NCBI GenBank assembly: GCA_013396655.1
Contig: WBMV01000461.1
Location: 69,662-133,661 of the forward strand
Direction: 5' to 3'
DNA length: 64,000 bases
Source: Campylorhamphus procurvoides
Lineage: Eukaryota; Chordata; Aves; Passeriformes; Dendrocolaptidae
A model generated the notes under the pieces. That model saw nothing but the letters and a program-made list of their open reading frames with translations. It did not search any database and had not been told where the DNA came from. A program made the position numbers and the translations under genes. Shown here piece by piece: positions 48,180-60,891 of this stretch (within the stretch, counting starts at the first letter, position 1; the number at the start of each line of letters is the position of its first letter).

Positions 48180-50540
48180 AGAGCCCAAAGCGCCGGTGCT
48201 CAATGTGCCCTGACTCAGCTGAGCCCACGGACCGCCCCGCGCCTCTCACACAGGTTTCCTGTAGAAATCACACGGGGAAAGTCACACCTGAGAGGTGACA
48301 CAACTCCCACCGAGGTGTATCCTCACCCCTGAACCGCCCCAAATCAGCCCCGAGCCTTCAGGCTCCGAAAATGCCCGGTTTTTCCCCGGGATGGAGAAGT
48401 GGAAGGTGTGGAAGGGCTGGAGCGTCGCGATGCTGCGGGAGGGTCGGGTGGGAGTTCGGTCACCCATGTGGGTCCCTTCCAGCCCGGGATATTCTGTGGT
48501 TCCCCGACCCTCTGCTGGTTCTGCCGGGGTGGCCGGCAGCTTGCCTCACACCAGAGCTGAACAAAACAGACTCCTCACCAGAAAAGAATGTTTTGGCCCG
48601 ATTTCTGCAGCAACCCCGAGCACATCCCTTAGGAACAGGCAGTGCAGGCAGTGGCTGCTCCCTCACCCCCTCCCCACGGCGCGGGTTTTGTGCCCTGCAG
48701 GGTTGGCCCCCGGAGGTCTCGGTGCTCCAGACCCCCTTGGAGGGGGGTTCTGCAATGAAATAAAGCCACAGAAACAGCAACAAAACATCAATTCCCCAGG
48801 GGCTGATGCCCAGCTGGAATTCCCACCTAGCTTGCCCCAAAGCTGAAGTCAACGGGACCAGGAAATACCCCTTAAATCAACGATGCTTCCCACCAGATGT
48901 CAGCCAGGAATCAAACCCTTCCACCCTCCTCTTCCTCCTCCAGCACCCTGTAATCCTGGGGGGATGAGGAAGGAGGGGGCAGCCCTTCACCCAGCAGCTG
49001 CTGTTTGCAGGGCATAAATCAAGGATCAAATCCTCACCGACAGGATATCCCAGACAGATTTCAGGCTGGGATAAGCTAAATCACAATGTCCCTTTTGTGA
49101 ATTCTGGGTGAATTTTAACTATCCATGTATTTTCCTGCTTGGACATCTGGCTGTACAGACCCATTCATAAAGAGCTGCAAGTGCTGATGTGTTGGCTCAG
49201 GTACATGGCAATAAATTGGGTTGGAAAAGTTCTGTTTTTCATACTGTGAGACAAACCCCGTATCTTCCCAGGAGGCTTTTGGGCCTGTTGGGGCTTATTT
49301 CCCATTTGGAGAAGGAACACTGCAAGCCTGGCACAGGCAGAGGGGCCGGGTTGGAGAGGCTTTCACCTGGATCTCAGTCAGTTTGATGCATGAGAACATA
49401 CCTTATTCCTCAGCGATAAAACTGGTTGTGGACTTGGAAAATCCTGAATTATGGCAAGTTCTGGTTCAGCTCATTGACTCAGTGCCATCCAGGGGGCCTC
49501 AAATTAGCCTGGAGAGCTGATGAGGCAAATGGCCCTTGCCACAGGGAGAAGAGATTTTACTGAGTTCCCTTTTCTCACCATCTCTCCACTCCCCACACAA
49601 GTCACATCCTCCTTCCCTGCCTCAGTTTCCCTCCCAGCCACGGGGCGATTTCCTCCCCTGCTTCAGTGCCTGCCCATGCTGGGGTTCCCAAAAAAGCAGC
49701 ACAGGGCACCTGCAATCTCTGCCAGAAGAAATCTGCTAAATTATGGCTCAGCATCATCTATTTAATTAGAGATTCCCTCGGAGCAAACTCACCCAGCCTC
49801 TCTTTCTTCCCTTCCATTATACATCACTTCCATTTTTCCCCTCATGCTTCCAACTTGCCTTCTTCTGCTTCCAAATAAGGATCAACCAAGACACCTCATG
49901 CCATGGGCTCATCTTTTTGAGGGTAAAACATAGTGCCCAGCACAGACAGGGAGAGGGACAGAGCATCCCCATGTGTGAGGGGCATCTGGGACCTCAGAAG
50001 TCCCCACTACCAAGAAAACCAATATATGCGGCCTCTGCTCAGCCCTGTCTCCAGCCACAGCCATTCTGGAGGACCACAGGATCTTCCTCTGCTCCCAGTG
50101 TTGCATCTGGGAAGTCAGAAGTAGAGGAGGCTTTGCACTGGCTGCATTTTCTCCCTGCCAAGACATCAAAAAACCTCAGTCATCCAGGAAGAAAGCGAAT
50201 CATGGAATCCCAGAATGGTTTGGATTGGATGGGACTTCACAGCTCATCTCACTCCATCCCCTGCCATGGACAGGGACACCTTCCACTAAGTGGTTCCTGT
50301 TCTCCCAGTTTGCCCAGGGAGGCACTGGGATGCTGAGGTACCCAGAGCGATGCACAGACTCGACCCCAGTCTGCCCCATTCAGCCCAGTCCACCAAACTC
50401 TCCCCTGCCAAGGGCTCCACCAGCATAGGGCACTCCACATCTCGGGCCTCCAGCAGAGCCAAGGCACTTGCACACGTAGCAGGAGTGATGTGGTGAGGAT
50501 TGTCAATATTTGCTCTCCAAAGGAGAGGCCCCACAGTGAC
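48180..50540. other. intergenic stretch between the third and fourth sPLA2 genes
   Basis: No PLA2 exon remnant was recognised here. It contains an isolated AATAAA near 48760 with no gene before it, and a reversed CR1 fragment at about 50195-50345. Confidence 0.4.
50195..50345 (-). mobile_element. CR1 3' end fragment, reverse orientation
   Basis: Starts with AATCATGGAATCCCAGAATG and continues through CCATGGACAGGGACACCTTC and GTTTGCCCAGGGAGGCACTG, the complement of the CR1 3' end. It ends about 200 bases before the last sPLA2 promoter. Confidence 0.8.
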
Positions 50541-50548
50541 CATAAAAG
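50541..50548 (+). promoter_or_regulatory. TATA-like box of the last sPLA2 gene
   Basis: CATAAAAG lies 62 bases before the start codon at 50603. No intron is needed between it and the start codon, unlike the promoters of the first two sPLA2 genes. Confidence 0.55.
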
Positions 50549-50602
50549 GTGTGACTGGTGGCACCTTGGGCTCACCAAACCCGGGAGCTGCCACTGCCAG
50601 AC

Positions 50603-51914
50603 ATGAAGCTCTTCTCTCTGCTCCTCTTCTGTGAGTAACCCCCTGCCAGGAGCCCCCTCCAGGAACGCCTGGTGCCCACAGGTTCTACCCACGGAGTTGG
50701 GGAGGGGGGAAACGCTCATTTTTGGTGCAGAAGGGTGGGATGGGAGGTTGCTTGTTCTGATGCTCCTGACTCCTTTCTCCAGTTGTAGGACTGGCCCTGG
50801 CCAGCTGCAATGTGCTCCAGTTTGGAGCCATGATTAAGCACATGACTGGGAAACCTGCGCTGTCCTACAATGGTTACGGCTGTTACTGCGGCTTGGGGGG
50901 AACCAAAAAGCCCCTGGATGCCACTGACAGGTAAGTTGGGACCTGCTGAGCCCCCCAGCCCTCCCCACCTCCCTGGGCACAGCGAGGGGACTCTTGCTCT
51001 GCCTCTGGGGGCAGAGAGAGCAATGAGGAATTGCTCCTTTCCCTTAAAACCTCCTGAGAACTGATGCAGCAGCCTCAGCCCATGGGAACGACGAGTGCCA
51101 CTGGTGTTCAACCAAGGCAATGTCCCAGCTGTCCCCTGTCCTGTCCTGTCCTGACCAGGGCTCCTGTACCCCCAGGTGCTGCCATGCCCATGACTGCTGC
51201 TATAAGAAAGTGGCTTCCTCCCACTGCAGTCCCAAACTGGTCACCTACAAATACTACGCCTCGGGAAGCCGAATAACCTGTGGTAAGGCAAAGCTCCGAG
51301 GGGGAAGGCACAGGCCATCCATGCTTGTATTCCCAGGTGTCCTTTAGACCACTTGGCAAAGGGGGTGGGATTACAGGGGAAGTGCCAGGAATAAGGCTGG
51401 ATTATGGTGACATTTAGAGCTTGGAGATCTCCCCAAGGAGGGGCCTTGTCCATCCCTAGAGGCCAAATACTGAGGGTTTGATGGGACACTCCCACCCTGG
51501 ATGGGGACTGGCACAGCCACCCCCACTTCCCCAGAGCAATCACATCATCTCATGGACCAAAACAAAGCACATCCCTGTGATCCAAGCAAATATCCATCAG
51601 GGATAAAGTGAATTAAAGGGTCCCTCCAGGGCCAGGGAGCTCCACACACCAGAGCTGAGAGTACCTGAGACACCCCAGTCTCAGCCAGGGGGCTCATGGG
51701 GATGGTTCAAAAGACACCCCCCTGACCCTCCCACCCTCTGCCTGTCTCCATCCCCCCCAATTTTCTTCCAGGAACTGGGAACCAGTGCCAAACAGCAGCC
51801 TGTGCGTGTGACAAGAAGGCGGCCGAGTGTTTCCGTAGGGTCGCTGCGAGCTACAACAATGCTTACAAGAATTATCCCAACTATAAGTGCAAGGGCACAG
51901 CACCCTCCTGCTAA
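50603..51914 (+). CDS. secreted phospholipase A2, group IIA/IIE-like, 141 aa
   Basis: Exons: 50603-50630, 50783-50930, 51176-51282, 51772-51914; phases agree. A short signal peptide ([16 protein letters not shown]) is followed by [17 protein letters not shown]. The calcium loop [12 protein letters not shown], active site CCHAHDCCY and Asp99 in [10 protein letters not shown] are all intact. Cys50 and the C-terminal Cys (KGTAPSC) are both present, which is the group II pattern. The chain is Lys-rich, as in group IIA enzymes, which act on anionic bacterial membranes. LQFGAMI and CFRR resemble PLA2G2E, while GSRITC resembles PLA2G2A. It is the cluster member nearest OTUD3, the place PLA2G2E and PLA2G2A hold in human. 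The choice between IIA and IIE is open. Confidence 0.94.
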
Positions 51915-52103
51915 ACACAGCAGGCTCAAACCCTGCCAGAATCCATGGAAATGGGGGGAATTCTGCCTTCCCTGCAGCCAGGAGGGACAGAGCACAGCCC
52001 TGCAGCAACAAAAAGGTGCCCTGCACCTTTCCCTGGAGCCAGTGCACAGGGAAAACCTGCCCCCCCCGATTAAATAACTCATCAAAATGAGGGAAATGCT
52101 GAA

Positions 52104-52109
52104 AATAAA
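52104..52109 (+). terminator. poly(A) signal of the last sPLA2 gene
   Basis: AATAAA 190 bases after the stop codon. Confidence 0.7.
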
Positions 52110-52124
52110 GATACATTTTCAAGT

Positions 52125-53700
52125 AAAATTTATAAAGTGTGTCCAGTGTTGTCTTTGGGAATCGGCAGGGGAAGGGATTGAAAACAGCACAGAGCCTCAG
52201 AGTTGGTTTTCTGAAGTATCAATGCCTGCACAAAGCTTTGCCTCAAATGAAGGAGTTTTAAGGGCAATTTCTTTGAGTTTCACCCCAGTGCCACAGGGCT
52301 CCTGCCTGACTCCATCACGACCAACACCCCCAGCCCTCCCTCACATTCCTACAGTAAATATGGTACCTTTGTAACTCCAAACCACTCACCTCTACTCATT
52401 TTCTAGAGCCACTAAAGGATTTTGAGCTGGGACAGAGCCCACGCTGCCCTCTAAGGCTGGTTCCTGCAGCCAGGCAGCAGCAAGGAGTGACCCCACAGCT
52501 CAACACCAGCACAAACCATCTCCCTTTTATCCAGCACTGGAGTATGGATTGTTTTTCATGCACAATTTCCCTCCTTTTCTGCAGTTCCTGAAGCTCTGCA
52601 GATGAGGATACCAGGGATGTCGTGGCAAAGCTGTGAGATAAACCAAAGGGCAGCTCCCAAGATGCAACAAAGGACAGGAGCAGCACAGGCAGAAAACCCT
52701 TCCATACACAGAAACCCTTATGGAGGTCATCCAGAACCTGGCTAAATGCTTAAAACTTCCAGTTCAACTGAACCCCTGACCTGGAGCAGGTGCAGGATTT
52801 GGGAAACCAGGCTGAGGGAAGATTATTTAGGTAGACAGGACACAGGGGAAGTGGCTGTGCTGCATCACCCCACTGAGTACTCGCCCTCAGGAGGCTGAGA
52901 GTGACCCCAGTGCTGCTCCAGCAGCAGCCAAAACACCCACAGAGATGTCAGCCAGCAGCAAAAAACAAAGAGTCATCCTCCTCACATCCCAGGGGGATAT
53001 CCAGGGCTCACTGTCCGTCCTTGGAGCGCGGGTTACGAAGCTCCACCAAGGAGTAAACACGAGCTATGAATCACGAGGTGCCTCTGCTCTTGTTCCTCGC
53101 CTCCCCTTCCTCCTGCAAGGGAAAGCCACGACCTGTTTACAAAGCAAATTCTCTGTTAAAAGTGAGTTCCATGAGGGATGTTGCATTAAGATTTCCTAGT
53201 GAAATAAAAAAAAAGCACATACTGGGAAGGTGGAAACTTCCAACAGGAAACTTTAGAATAGATAAAGTAAGTTTTAACCTCTTGGGATACACAGTGGTTG
53301 TGCAGGCACAAAGCTATCCTGGAAAAAATAAAGGGAATTTGACTGTTGTGTCAGGATTTAAGAGCCCAGCACATTAAGGGTTCATTTTAACCACATTAAC
53401 ACTCAGAAATGAAAGCATTTGCAGCCCCAGGTTTGGTTCCAGGTGTTGGTGGCCATGAGTTGCTGGCCAGCCTCTCTCTCTGCTGTTTGTGGTGCTGCTG
53501 CAGAGCTGCCCTTTCCTCCTGGACATGATGGGGTGAGGTTTGAGTTCCCTCCACACCTCCAGCAGCTCAACCTCCAGGACAACTCCCTTCCCAGCTCTCA
53601 GGCTCCAAGAGACAACAATCCTTTTATCAGCTCTGCCTCAGGGTGACAAAAAAGCAATTCCTTAAGATCAAATCTCTTACTCCAAGTGCACAACTGCAAA
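52125..53700. other. intergenic stretch between the last sPLA2 gene and the OTUD3 3' end
   Basis: No exon, repeat family or RNA gene could be supported. Confidence 0.4.
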
Positions 53701-53711
53701 TTCTTCCTTAT

Positions 53712-53717
53712 TTTATT
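53712..53717 (-). terminator. possible poly(A) signal of OTUD3
   Basis: TTTATT on the plus strand reads AATAAA on the minus strand, about 630 bases after the OTUD3 stop. It is a reasonable end for the last exon. Supported by position only. Confidence 0.4.
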
Positions 53718-54348
53718 CAAACCTGCAGAACCAACCTGCATTTCAAACCAAAACACAGTGCTTGTCACAAACCCCAAAACCTGAGTTCTAGTGAGATTAA
53801 AACTTGTCACTGCATTCCTGACTGGCAGAGAGAAGAGGAATGTCATGTTTGAAACAGTCCTGGCTGACACACTTTGCTTTGGAAAGGATTCTGGGACTTT
53901 GTTCGCTCCTTCTTTTAAATTTAAATAGAAAAAAAACCCACCAAAGTTGTTCCTGAGTTGAGATTTGTTAAGCTTTCCCTGACAAAAAGGTAAGATAAAG
54001 CTTCTCCAAACAGAACCAAGTGAAAAAAAGAAGTCCAGGCACATCAGGAGATGCAAACGTGACACTGCTGTGTGAAGAAAAGGTTCTCACCTTCATCTAA
54101 CTCCAAAATCACAAACCCAAGTCTCTGCTTTTTAAGGTCAAACAACTCTTCTCACACACAGGTCGATGCAGAATCACTGAGTGACTGTCCTCCCCACAAC
54201 CAAAGGATCAGGAATGTCTCTTGTCCTTGGAAATCTCTGCAGAAACCGGTTTGAAGGCACCAAAAGGTGCCTGGAAATTCGCTCAGGTTGAGTTTTGCCT
54301 TCATCAGTTTTATCTGCTGCTCTCCCAGAGCACTCAGCACACCCTCAG

Positions 54349-57300
54349 TCATATGTTTAGGGCTGCCATGGCCTTCACCAAGGTGACGTGGTTGGGGGGA
54401 TCTGTCTCTGTCCTGTTGTCTGCACAGTCACTCCTGGTGGCCAAGACCTTCTGCCGGTGCCTCTCCTCCTGCCTCTTCTTCTTCTCCAGCCTCTGCTGCT
54501 CCTTCTGCTGTTTTTTGGCTACCTGGAAGGGGAGGGTGAAGGCACAAAGTTCAAACCACACATCTTCTGCTCAGCTGGGGAAAAATAACACACTGGGAAG
54601 GAGATGAGCAGATATCAAGGCAGCTGCCAGAGAACATTCCTAACTATTTATCAGGACTTTATTTGGAGCTGCTTTGGGAGCAGTGCCACAAGGAAATGTT
54701 TGTTATCAGAGAAGTCACAGCTGCAGCAGTGACAGAGCACAGCGAGCAGAAGCTCTTTGGGATTGGAAGGAGAGTTGCTGAGCCAGCAGTGCTAAGCCAT
54801 CCCCTGATGTTACAGGGTGCTCACACCAAACCCCCCTCACACACCTTTGGGTTCCTTCTGGCTCGGTTCTCCTCGCTGGATCCTTTGCTGTTTCCTGTTT
54901 CACTTTGATGCAAGCTCTGGTTTCCAAAGATTCTCGAGCCAGTCCCATTCTCCTCCCACAGGGTTTTGCTGCAGGATTTCTGGGGCTGGCCCTGGGGCTC
55001 CTCCTGCTCCTCAGCACCTGCCAACAACAGGTTTGCCTCAGGCACTCTCTCCAGGAGCTGCTGTGCTGTCAGCCACCTCCTTCCTCCTGAATTTCTGGAG
55101 CAGTGGGTTTGGTTGGAAGCTGGACTGAAGGTGCCCTCACCACCAACCTTCCTGAGCACAGAAGGCTGAGGTGGGGGCACACAACAGCAAACCCCACTGT
55201 CCTTCTGCTGTCCCCAGGGGACGTGGACCTGAAGGCCTGAAAGGTCCTGAAGGGTGACAAACTCTGTGCACTCACCTGTTCCTTCCTTCACTTGTAAGAT
55301 GGCAAATATTGCAGACTCGATGTTGTAATCCTGCACTTCCAGGACGTGGCTTACTAAATCAATGTCCTGTCCACAAGAGAAGGAGAACACTGAGGGAGTT
55401 CAGATCTCTCACATACATTCACTTAACAACCCCCTGCACCACAGTGACAATGGCCAAGAGCCATAGATTATCCAGTTATTGGGGATTTTCAGTATCCTCA
55501 AGTGATTTCAGATCTTACAGGATTTGTTTCCAAGTGAATTTTCTGACAAATTGCAAGGCAAGCTTTCCAGAATTATCAGGTATCCACACAAAGTAGGTAT
55601 TTCACCTCCATTTAAGAGTTGATTCTAGGATGAAATGCACCCTGATTTATGGCTGTGGTATTAAAATTGTCCAAGGTGAGTATTTTTTAGAATTTTTCCC
55701 AGGACTCCTTTCATGTGTCAAGAACCTTTGAATATTAAGCACAACAAGGCTCCTCAGTACTCACTGAACAGCCAGTTGCATTGCACACTTTTTGCACAGC
55801 ATCTTCCATTTCCCCTTCAGTCTCATCCTCAGAGTCGTCCTTCTGTGGCTTCACTTCCTCTGCCTTATTTGTATCATTTTTGCAAAGCATCTGCAGAAAA
55901 GCAAAGCCCAGCAGGTCACACAGCATGCAACCAAAATAAAATCTAATAAATGTTAATTATTATTGCTGGCTTTTCTCAGAAACATCCTCTGTTAAAGCAT
56001 TTTGGGAATAGTGTAATTTCCATCATCATTGGCACAGTTTCCCCGTCTCCTGCACTGCCCTCATGTACTACAACACCCTGAATGCCAAAAAACAAGCTTT
56101 AAATGGAAGGATTCATTTTAATACAATACCACACATCACAGGGCTGTGTGCAGAGACCCTCAAGCACAATTACTCATTAAGATGAAAAAGTGAGATACGA
56201 GGAGCACAACTGCATCCAGCTGTTGCATCTCCAGCCCCTTCCTCCCTTCCCTTTGTTTTTCCATCTGAGGTGTATGATGATGTAATTCAGATGAGGTTGC
56301 TTCCAGGCAGCCCACACCCCAGCATCAGGTCTGGGATTGATTTCCAGCCCAGGATTTGGATCCTTCACAGCCTTTCTCAGGAGAGCTGGCAGCACGAGCT
56401 ACAACAACCCCAGGGCTTTGCTACCCCAGCACGACACAGGGACACTTTTCCCTCAATCCCAAGGCCCATGAGGCAGGAAATCAACTGCCAACACTCCTCA
56501 GCTTTATTTATCCCCCACAGCTGGCTCAGGTCACTCTGTCCCAACCAAACCAACCTCCATCTGAAGATGGGCTGGAGCCTCCAAGTCATCGTTGATCCTC
56601 CTCACGCTGTCGTAGTGCTCCCCGTGGCGATAGGCAATGTGCAGCTCCCTCACATTGCTCTTGTCTGTGCCCCGGATCTGCACACCAAAAATAAGCTGCA
56701 AATGAGCATTTGGAGCCAAGCTCAGCACTGGGTTTGTCCAAGTATTAATTCTGCTGTGAAGGAAGCGAGGACGTGGCTACTGAAACATTTGAAACAGGAA
56801 GAGCTGACCTAAAAATCCAGCTGGGCCTCCAGCACCAACAGAGCTTCTGCCTCAAGGAGGAGCTTTGAAAGCCAGATCCTTAATGCTGGACACTTACATC
56901 ATGGCAAACAGAACGTGGGATGAAAATATTTCTGTGCAAAGCTCAGAACTATTTCCTAAACTCTCCACAGGAGTTATGCCTTTTATGATCATCCCTCCAG
57001 ATCCAACTTCTGCAACAGCTCCCAGGGAATGCACAAGGTCATGTTCCCCTCAAATATGAGGAAAGAGAGCCCATTCAAGTGATGACCACAGTGGAAACAA
57101 CCACCCAGAGTAAGTTTTGATCTGCAGCTGGGACAAGATGCTTTTTAACAGCATTACAAGTGGCTGCCTTTTGGTTTTCAAAGAAAGCCAATCCAGGAAA
57201 ATGCATTAACTCCATTTAGGAGCACTGTCAACAATCAAATAATGTCCCTTTGCTTTGTCAGCACCCAGTGCAGCAGTTTCCACAGAGAATTCCTGCTCTC

Positions 57301-60300
57301 ATGTTATCTGTACTGACGCAAGAACAATTCCTACCCCGATCATCCAAGTGTTAGCTAAGAGTTACCCAGCACTGCAGCTCCTGCCAGGAATGCAGACAAT
57401 CCCTGTGCACTTGGAGACCTCCTTGGCCTGACCTGTCAAGCTCCCAGGGCTGACAGCTGGCCCAGAGCAGATGTCAATAAGCAAAGGCCCAGAACTGTTT
57501 TGCTTTAGGGCTCCAGGGTTTCCCAACCCTCTGACGTCTGTGAAGTGCCTTATCTCCACTCCCAGACCATGCACTGAGTCAGCTCTCAACCCTGTCTGTG
57601 CCTTGTGCTACACTCATAACTTCAGGTTTTCCAGCAAATCATTCTCCATTCATCTCCTTCACTCTGGCTCACCTTCAGGTTCCAACTCAACACTCAGTTC
57701 TGTTCTGTCCTGCTTTTTATCCTATTAAGTTATTCAATATGTAGGAGCTCAGTAAGATTTATTTTCCTCTGCCAGTGCTTGAATAGGTATCTAAGGAATC
57801 CCAAAGTTCCTTAAAGATTATTCTGAATATTTGCCAATTTAGCTCTCATTAGAGAAGCCTCTCTCCTCTCTGAGCAAGTCCAGAGGAAGCACCAGGATGA
57901 TCAGAGGGATGGAGCATTGAGAGAATTGGGCCTGTTCAGCCTGGAGAAGAGAAGGCTCCGGGATGACCTAATTGTGGCCTTTCAGGACATGAAGGAGCCA
58001 ACAAAAAAGATTGAGAGACTTTGGACAAGGGCCTAGAGGGACAGGACAAGGGGGAATGACTTCCCACTGCCAGAGGGCAGAGCTAGATAGGAAATTGGGA
58101 AGAAAGAGCCCTGAGAGGGTGGGCAGGCCCTGGCACAGGGTGCCCAGAGAAGCTGTGGCTGCCCCTGGATCCCTGGAAGTGTCCAAGGCCACTTGGACAG
58201 GGCTTGGAGCAACCTGGGCCAGTGGAAGGTGTCCCTGCCCATGGCAGGGGGTGAGACTGAATGGGCTTTAAGGTCCCTCCCACCCCAAACCAGTCTGGGA
58301 TTCTGTCATTCTATGAATACACTGGACTGTAAGTAAAAGCTCCAGCTCTACACCATGCCCAGCTAACTACAGCTACTGCTTTCTCAGCAGATCAGGAAGT
58401 TTCCACACTGTTTGTATGGGAATCAGCTAAAAATTAGGCCAAAATGTAGAAGTTTTGTTTCTCACCTGCCACAGTGGAGCGTTGAGCTGATGAATAACCA
58501 CATTGATTTGATTGTTCCGTGCAAAGGCCACAATAGCATCATTGCCAGCAAAGGTACCAGGCTTGGCCAAGTTGGCAACTAAAGGAGAACAAACATTCAG
58601 AAGGGTTGGAAACCTAATTTCTGGTACTTCCAAAAGCACTAGAGGGATAACAAGTAGTGAAATTTCAACGTGAGCACAAGAAATTCTGAAAGGGAAATCC
58701 CACCTGTGAAACAGTAAGTGGTGAGGCAAGAACTGGCAGCAACAGAAGTTTAAATGACCATTTAAATGATCCCAGAAATCTCTAAAAAAGGCACTACACC
58801 TTAAGATGAAGGAAGGCCATTGGGTCTGTTAGCTCAGAAGGAAGAGTGCCACGTCCTGAGTGACCAAACCACTTTCATGCCTCACCTCCATGGTACCTGG
58901 CACAACCTCAAAGCTGGTGGCACAAAGGCTGTATTCACCTCTGCTTTGCATCTTCCCCTGGGTCCACAGGGTGAAACATCAAGTGCCAAGGAGAATGAAA
59001 CCCAAAGAAATCAGCCACTTACCAAAACAGCCAAATACCCAGGAGCATTCAAGGAGAACTAGACAATTTTTTTAAGTACCTTTTGAAAACACTGGCTTTT
59101 TTTTACCTCTCCAAGTTTTTCCTAAATTTAAACAATTTCCAAGACAAATCTAATGCAAATTGTAATGGCTCATCTTTCTACAGCATCATAACAGAGAGAA
59201 ATGTAAAGTCACTGTGTAAAAACCAGAGGGGAGCCCTAACATGGTTTTGGGATGAGGAACTGGTGAGTAAAAAGGTGCTCCAGGGAGATGCAGCCCCACT
59301 GAGGATAAGCCCTCCACGGAGTGTCCTGTGGAGCCCATACCGTGTTTCTCAAAAGGCACATCATCCTCCACAAAAGGCTCAAAGTCCTCCCTCTGTTTCA
59401 CCATGTAATCCACCGTTTCCTGCCGATGCCTCAGGTGGTTCCTGGAGTGCCCCTCCAGTTGGTCACCCAGGGCCCGAAACAAGCAGTTGCTGCCAAGAGA
59501 AAAACCACAGGTTGGCGTGTCTGAGGCACAGCCAAGAGATACAGGGTTAAATAAACACCTGGGGCAGAAGGAACAGGGCTTTAAAGGGAAAGCAAAAGAG
59601 CTATGCCTGGTTTATCAAGGATATGAATGTGAAACAGCACCTGTTCACTGTACTTTCAATGGCTGCTGCTGCTGGCATGGCTGGTAAGAATATAAAATTA
59701 TAAGTGATCAGCTCCCAGAGCAAGTGAGAGGTGGTGAAAGTGCTGAGTCGTGTCTTAAACTGACACTGGGACAAGTGACATAATGCCACAAAGGACAGAG
59801 CAATGACCTGCTGAGTCACTTCTCAGCAGAAGCACCTGATGCCCCATTCACCAACCCTTGTGGACCATCCTGTGCTCTGCTCAGCAGGTCAGTGCAGCCT
59901 CAACCCCCCTGGGGCTCAGCAGAGCCCTCAGGCCCTACAGAAACAGGGAGCACAGCAGAGCCCCTGATCCCTGTGGGGCTCAGCAGGGGAGTCCTCACTG
60001 CTGCAGAGCCCCCCTAAACCAGGAGGGAAAGCCCTAAACCCCGGGAAGGAGACACAGAACGCCCCCCACCACTAATGGGGAATCAAAACCCCAACCCTGG
60101 GAGGGACACAGAACCCCCACCACCATTGGGGGATCAAAACCTCAATCCCCTGGGGTATGAGATCCACACCACTGAGAGGGTCAAAACCTCAACCTTGTGG
60201 GGGACACAGAAACCCCCATCACCTGGGGGCTCAAAACCTCAACCCCCTGGGGTATGGGATCCACAGCACGGGGGAGAGATGGAAGCCGTCGGTCCCGGGA

Positions 60301-60593
60301 TCCACACCACCGGGACATGGAAGCCCTCGGCCCCGGGGCCACGGGACCCACACCACGGCGCAAGGTGAAACACGGGAGGCAAGGGTGGGGGTGGCTGGAA
60401 GCCCCGTGTCCCCGGGCCGCGCTGCTCACCCATCTCCCGGCACCTCTCGCAGCTTGAGGCCCAGGGCCCGGAGCTGCCCGGCGAGGCCACCGGCCGGTGC
60501 GGGGCCCGGTGCCGGTCCGGAGGGGGGATGGCGGGCCCGGCGGCCCTTCCTGGCCCCGGCAGGCCGGGATTTGGGGCCCTGTTTGCGGGACAT
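54349..60593 (-). CDS. OTUD3: OTUD3 deubiquitinase, complete, 8 exons, 370 aa
   Basis: OTU-family cysteine protease that removes ubiquitin chains (mainly K6 and K11 in vitro; PTEN is a reported substrate in mammals). Exons: 60593-60430, 59489-59341, 58578-58466, 56677-56555, 55890-55765, 55366-55276, 55017-54845, 54522-54349; total 1113 nt with consistent phases. The OTU core runs from about residue 48 to 170: catalytic Asp54 and Cys57 in [32 protein letters not shown], and His163 in [16 protein letters not shown]-like region follows ([14 protein letters not shown], then [12 protein letters not shown]), then a conserved GSRIFGNQ motif and a basic coiled stretch [13 protein letters not shown], ending in KAMAALNI. 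The start is the ATG at 60593 ([11 protein letters not shown]). The N-terminal tail is shorter than in human. Exon 4 ends at a weaker donor (GAG, then GTTGGT). Confidence 0.96.
57875..58317 (+). mobile_element. longest CR1 LINE fragment in the window
   Basis: About 440 bases: starts at GATGATCAGAGGGATGGAGC, passes CCTGTTCAGCCTGGAGAAGA and GGGACAGGACAAGGGGGAAT, and ends at GATTCTGTCATTCTATGAAT. It lies in OTUD3 intron 3, opposite to the gene. No reverse transcriptase region remains. Confidence 0.88.
60010..60360. repeat. minisatellite in OTUD3 intron 1
   Basis: Degenerate units containing TCAAAACCTCAA, CCCCTGGGGTATGGGATCCA and similar strings, near the first OTUD3 exon. Confidence 0.65.
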
Positions 60594-60644
60594 CTCGCCG
60601 GGATACCGGGAGCGGCTCCTACCGGGGCCGGGACACCGGGGGCG

Positions 60645-60717
60645 GTCACGTGACGCCGGCCGGGGGNTCCACCCGGAAGTGGTCACATGACCACACCATC
60701 CGACCCAGTCACGTGAC
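60645..60717. promoter_or_regulatory. three palindromic E-boxes (CLEAR-type) in the OTUD3 promoter
   Basis: GTCACGTGAC occurs at 60645-60654 and again at 60708-60717, with the one-base variant GTCACATGAC at 60682-60691. All lie 52-125 bases upstream of the OTUD3 start codon in CpG-rich sequence, with an ETS-type CCGGAAGT between them. GTCACGTGAC is the CLEAR element bound by TFEB and TFE3, and also fits USF and MITF. An unresolved N sits at 60667. Confidence 0.65.
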
Positions 60718-60891
60718 CGGCCATCCCGGGGATCCCTCGGGGTGAGGAATTGAAGGTGGGAATGAAATGAGAAATAAAAAAAAAAAAGCATGGTTTTATA
60801 ACGAGCAAAAATCGTTCGTTACCTCAGGAATTGTTGTTTTTTTCCAGGCGTCCCGCCGGGGAGATGTGAGGCGCCAGGTCCTGTTGGTATA

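Noticed and set aside
47209..48213. 334-codon plus-strand open frame over the dead sPLA2 gene
   Set aside because: It is a different frame across exons 3 and 4; the Cys-rich sPLA2 frame is the one that splices in phase with the neighbours.
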